This document shows, piece after piece, positions 8,234-10,708 of a stretch of DNA of 10,708 nt; position 1 is the first letter of the stretch; the number at the start of each line of letters is the position of its first letter. The stretch is from a bacterium (GTDB taxonomy: Bacteria > Vulcanimicrobiota > Vulcanimicrobiia > Vulcanimicrobiales > Vulcanimicrobiaceae). The stretch is from assembly GCA_021807645.1 (NCBI GenBank), contig JAKBCP010000010.1:1-10708 (forward strand). Direction: 5' to 3'. The notes below the pieces were generated by a model, which had not been told where the DNA came from, ran no database searches, and saw only the letters and a list, made by a program, of their open reading frames with translations. A program made the position numbers and the translations under genes.

Positions 8234-8294
8234 GGCTTTTCATTCGCCGTCGGCGAGCGGTTTTCTTACCAAGCGCGCCGTATTGAGGGCGGAG

Positions 8295-9125
8295 ATGGAT
8301 GAACGAGAACTCCAACGACGCATCGAAGCGCTCGCTGCAGGTGAGGGCGACCCACGGGGGAGCGATGGCGATCCGGTCGATGAAGCGATCGCCGCGCTCG
8401 ACGAGGGCCGATTACGAATCGCCGAGCCTGACGGCGCGGGGGAATGGCGCATCAACGCGTGGTTGAAATCGGCGATTTTACTCTATTTTCGTCGACGCGA
8501 GCTTGCTTGGGTCGGCGACCCGGCGGGCGAGATGCCTGCGTGGTTCGACAAAGTGCCGATCAAACATGATTTTGAAGCGCGCGGCGTGCGTACGATTCCG
8601 CCCGCAGTTGCGCGATATGGAAGCTATCTTGCGCCGGGCGTTATTCTCATGCCGAGTTACGTGAATATCGGCGCGTACGTCGGTGAGGGGACGATGGTCG
8701 ATACCTGGGCGACCGTCGGTAGCTGCGCGCAGATCGGTGCGAACGTCCACCTCTCCGGCGGCGTCGGCATCGGCGGGGTCCTCGAACCCGCGCACGCTCG
8801 TCCCGTCATCATCGAAGACGGCGCGTTTATCGGATCGCGTTGCATCGTCGTCGAAGGCGTCCTTGTGGAACGGGAAGCAGTGCTTGGAGCGGGCGTTACC
8901 CTGACGGCGAGCACGCCGATTATCGACGTGCGCGGCTCCGAACCGGTGACGACCTACGGTCGAATCCCGGCGCGCGCCGTCGCTATCCCCGGCGTGCGCG
9001 ATCGCTCGTTTCCGGCTGGGAATTTCGGCGTCCCCTGCGCGTTGATCGTCGGCGAGCGGGGCGCGTCGACCGACCGCAAAACAACACTCGAACGGGCACT
9101 GCGCGATTTTGGAGTCTCGGTATGA
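8295..9125 (+). CDS. dapD: 2,3,4,5-tetrahydropyridine-2,6-dicarboxylate N-succinyltransferase (DapD)
   Basis: The enzyme transfers succinyl from succinyl-CoA to tetrahydrodipicolinate, the committed step of the succinylase branch of diaminopimelate and lysine synthesis. The 276-residue product matches the length of E. coli DapD (274). It has the N-terminal helical region with NAWLKSAILL (54-63) and FDKVP (84-88). The left-handed beta-helix core follows, with MPSYVNIGAYVGEGTMVDTW (119-138), VGSCAQIGANVHLSGG (141-156) and VGIGGVLEP (157-165), which are nearly invariant in the family. I chose the ATG at 8295: GAGG lies six bases upstream and the N-terminus then fits the family. The frame stays open upstream to 8094, but that stretch runs antisense into tkt. 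The TGA stop overlaps the next gene's ATG as ATGA, so the pair is translationally coupled. Confidence 0.97.
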   Translation: MDERELQRRIEALAAGEGDPRGSDGDPVDEAIAALDEGRLRIAEPDGAGEWRINAWLKSAILLYFRRRELAWVGDPAGEMPAWFDKVPIKHDFEARGVRTIPPAVARYGSYLAPGVILMPSYVNIGAYVGEGTMVDTWATVGSCAQIGANVHLSGGVGIGGVLEPAHARPVIIEDGAFIGSRCIVVEGVLVEREAVLGAGVTLTASTPIIDVRGSEPVTTYGRIPARAVAIPGVRDRSFPAGNFGVPCALIVGERGASTDRKTTLERALRDFGVSV

Positions 9126-10267
9126 ACGAATTTCTCTCCTTGAATCCACGCGTCGCGGAGATCCCCGCTTCGATGATCCGCGAGATAGCGTCGCGCAAGC
9201 GGCCAAGCTCGATCGACCTCGGGCTTGGCGAGCCGTCGTTGGCACCGACGAATGCGTTCCTGGAGGCGGCCCTTCGGGAAACGCGCGAACGCGGGATGCG
9301 ATACTCGCCCAATGCCGGGCTCCACGAACTTCGCGCCGCGATCGCCGCACATTATCGCTATCCGCAGATGGATCGGGCGGAGAACGTCTGCGTGACGACC
9401 GGATCGCAAGAAGCGATGTACGTCGCCCTGAAAACCTTGCTCGATCCGGATCGCGACGAGTTGCTCGTCGTCGAACCCTGCTTCCCATCGTATGCAAAGA
9501 TGGCCCGGCTCGAGGGCGTGGCGGTACGCAGCGTTGCAATGCTCGAAGAGAACGACTTCGCGTTCGACGCGCGCCGTATTCTCGCTGCGCTCACCGATCG
9601 CACGCGCGCGATCGTGATCTGCTCGCCGAATAACCCGACGGCACGCGTGCTCGGCCGCGGCGAGGCGGCGCGGCTTATTTCGGGGCTCGAGGCACGCGGT
9701 GGAGAGCCGGTATGGCTGTTACACGACGAGATCTATCGCGAACAATGCTTCGTCGACGATGCAGCCGAACTCGCCCGCGACTACCCGTACACCATCGTCA
9801 CGAACTCGATCTCGAAAAGTAACGCTCTAACGGGATTGCGCCTCGGGTGGATCCTCGGGCCGGAGCGCTTTATCGATGCGGCGATTAAATGCCACGCGTG
9901 GGTGACCTCGTGCGCCGATACCTTCGCGCAACGCGTCGCGCTCGAAATCTTCGCACGGCCCGATGGAATCGCCGAACATGCAGGATGGTATCGCGAGCAT
10001 CGCCGGGGCGTCGTCGAAGCGCTCAAAGCAAGTGCTCTGCGTTTCATCGAACCCGAGGGCGCGTTCTATGCCTGCATTCGCCTTCCCGACGGCCGTCGTT
10101 CGTTGCCGGCGGCGTTGGAGTTGCTGGAACGGGAGGACGTCGTGACGATCCCCGGTGCGGCTTTCGGATCGACGTTCGACGGTTGGCTGCGCCTGAGTTG
10201 GGTCGCTCCGCTTCCGCAGGTGCGCGAAGGCATCGAACGGATCGCGAGCTACATTACGTCGTTGTAG
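9122..10267 (+). CDS. Class I/II PLP-dependent aminotransferase, probable N-succinyldiaminopimelate aminotransferase (DapC-like)
   Basis: A fold-type I aminotransferase of 381 residues. Seen motifs are DLGLGEPS (32-39), RYSPNAGLHELR (60-71), TTGSQEAM (92-99), PNNPT (169-173), the cofactor-ring contact D202-E-I-Y205, the Schiff-base lysine Lys232 in SISKSNALTGLRLGW with Arg240, and a C-terminal WLRLSW holding the expected carboxylate-binding arginine. The start is the ATG at 9122, which overlaps the dapD stop by 4 nt and has GGAG seven bases upstream. The motifs alone do not fix the substrate. Coupling to dapD makes amination of N-succinyl-2-amino-6-ketopimelate, the next succinylase step, the best inference; an aspartate or other amino-acid aminotransferase remains possible. 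Its 3' end overlaps the convergent aldehyde dehydrogenase gene by 14 nt. Confidence 0.92.
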   Translation: MNEFLSLNPRVAEIPASMIREIASRKRPSSIDLGLGEPSLAPTNAFLEAALRETRERGMRYSPNAGLHELRAAIAAHYRYPQMDRAENVCVTTGSQEAMYVALKTLLDPDRDELLVVEPCFPSYAKMARLEGVAVRSVAMLEENDFAFDARRILAALTDRTRAIVICSPNNPTARVLGRGEAARLISGLEARGGEPVWLLHDEIYREQCFVDDAAELARDYPYTIVTNSISKSNALTGLRLGWILGPERFIDAAIKCHAWVTSCADTFAQRVALEIFARPDGIAEHAGWYREHRRGVVEALKASALRFIEPEGAFYACIRLPDGRRSLPAALELLEREDVVTIPGAAFGSTFDGWLRLSWVAPLPQVREGIERIASYITSL

Positions 10268-10708
10268 GAGGTTCTCGCCGATAGCGAATCGAGCGTACGT
10301 TGGCAAATTCGAAGAGCGCGTGCGGCCCGAGTTCGCGCCCGAACCCGCTCGCTTTTACGCCGCCGAACGGCAAACGTGGATCGCTTGCGAGCATCGACGC
10401 GATTGCAAGCGTCCCCGCTTCGATCTTTGCAGCGATCTCGCGCCCGCGCTCGTTTCCGCCGGCGAACACCGTTGCGCCGAGTCCGAAGCGCGAATGATTT
10501 GCGAGCGCGACGGCATCCTCGGCATCGTTCGCGCGCACGAGTGCGGCAAGCGGGCCGAATGTCTCTTCGTCAAACGCAGGCATCCCAGGACGGACCTCGG
10601 CGAGCACCGTCGGCGCATAGTACGCTCCGGGCCGATCGAGCGCGTGGCCGCCGAGTAGAAGGTGCGCTCCGGCGGCAACGCTTTCGCAGACTTGGCGGTG
10701 CAGTTGCT
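10254..10708 (-). CDS. Aldehyde dehydrogenase, succinate-semialdehyde dehydrogenase-like (partial, N-terminal part beyond right edge)
   Basis: The last 150 residues of an NAD(P)-dependent aldehyde dehydrogenase. Translated by hand from the right edge, the frame is open throughout and ends with TAA at 10254. Recognisable parts are GAYYAPTVL, the FDEETFGPL segment whose Glu contacts the cofactor ribose, NHSRFGLGATVF, and the C-terminal LPFGGVKASGFGRELG followed by HALFEFANVRSI. This ending most resembles succinate-semialdehyde dehydrogenases of the Sad/YneI or GabD type, but the specificity-determining residues and the catalytic cysteine and glutamate lie outside the window. It would oxidise an aldehyde such as succinate semialdehyde to the acid. 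There is no sign of frameshift. A full-length protein would be about 450-480 residues. No functional link to the adjacent lysine genes is evident. Confidence 0.88.
   Translation of the reverse strand, partial: QLHRQVCESVAAGAHLLLGGHALDRPGAYYAPTVLAEVRPGMPAFDEETFGPLAALVRANDAEDAVALANHSRFGLGATVFAGGNERGREIAAKIEAGTLAIASMLASDPRLPFGGVKASGFGRELGPHALFEFANVRSIRYRREPPTTT

Larger units (their letters stand above)
8181..8294. promoter_or_regulatory. Divergent intergenic region between tkt and dapD
   Basis: This 114-nt gap is the only substantial non-coding stretch in the window and separates two divergently read units, so it should carry the promoters for the leftward pentose phosphate operon and for dapD. 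I see no convincing -35/-10 pair for either direction. It contains a perfect inverted repeat TCCGGC-N5-GCCGGA (8217-8233), a short palindrome CGCCG-T-CGGCG (8245-8255) and a GCATGC palindrome (8197-8202). Any of these could be operator half-sites or hairpins, but all are short and could arise by chance in G+C-rich DNA. The right end carries the GAGG ribosome-binding site of dapD, and the left end that of tkt. Confidence 0.5.

Noticed and set aside
8094..8294. An N-terminal extension of dapD back to 8094.
   Set aside because: It would run opposite the start of tkt and through the promoter region, and DapD homologues are about 274 residues, which fits the start at 8295.
8840..9121. An N-terminal extension of the aminotransferase from 8840.
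   Set aside because: It lies in another frame inside conserved dapD sequence; the ATG at 9122 has a ribosome-binding site and gives a normal family length.
8478..9539. A 353-codon open frame on the minus strand opposite dapD and the aminotransferase.
   Set aside because: It spans the junction of two genuine genes, is highly basic and of low complexity, and lacks any recognisable motif.

Overview
The window is gene-dense, high-GC bacterial DNA (about 60% G+C by eye). It holds eight protein-coding genes, two of them cut by the window edges. I see no RNA genes, insertion sequences, CRISPR arrays or prophage. The lineage is uncertain. OpcA next to Zwf, a fused transaldolase/glucose-6-phosphate isomerase, frequent GTG starts and lysine synthesis by the succinylase route are compatible with a high-GC, non-proteobacterial, soil-type phylum. 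Eremiobacterota or a relative is a guess from gene content, not a demonstrated assignment.

Positions 1-8180 (minus strand, read right to left) form one tightly packed pentose phosphate operon: tkt, a tal-pgi fusion, gnd, zwf and opcA (opcA runs off the left edge). The junctions are 3 nt (tkt/tal-pgi), 34 nt (tal-pgi/gnd), an 8-nt overlap (gnd/zwf) and 2 nt (zwf/opcA). Zwf and Gnd, with a lactonase not present here, would turn glucose 6-phosphate into ribulose 5-phosphate, CO2 and reducing power. Transketolase and transaldolase rearrange the sugar phosphates, and the isomerase half of the fusion returns fructose 6-phosphate to glucose 6-phosphate. The operon therefore encodes most of a cyclic oxidative pentose phosphate pathway. 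OpcA is the Zwf assembly/activation factor.

Positions 8181-8294 are a 114-nt divergent intergenic region that should hold the promoters for the leftward operon and for a rightward pair. That pair (8295-10267, plus strand) is dapD and a class I/II aminotransferase. They overlap by ATGA and probably carry out consecutive steps of the succinylase branch of diaminopimelate/lysine synthesis. From the right edge, the C-terminal third of an aldehyde dehydrogenase of succinate-semialdehyde dehydrogenase type (minus strand, 10254-10708) converges on the aminotransferase and overlaps it by 14 nt.

Every gene belongs to a known family, and I do not find a wholly new system. The points most worth a second look are the predicted NADP/NAD split between Zwf and the short-form Gnd, the near-identical translation-initiation module before tkt and tal-pgi, the strong excess of the palindrome CGATCG, and the operon's fused architecture.
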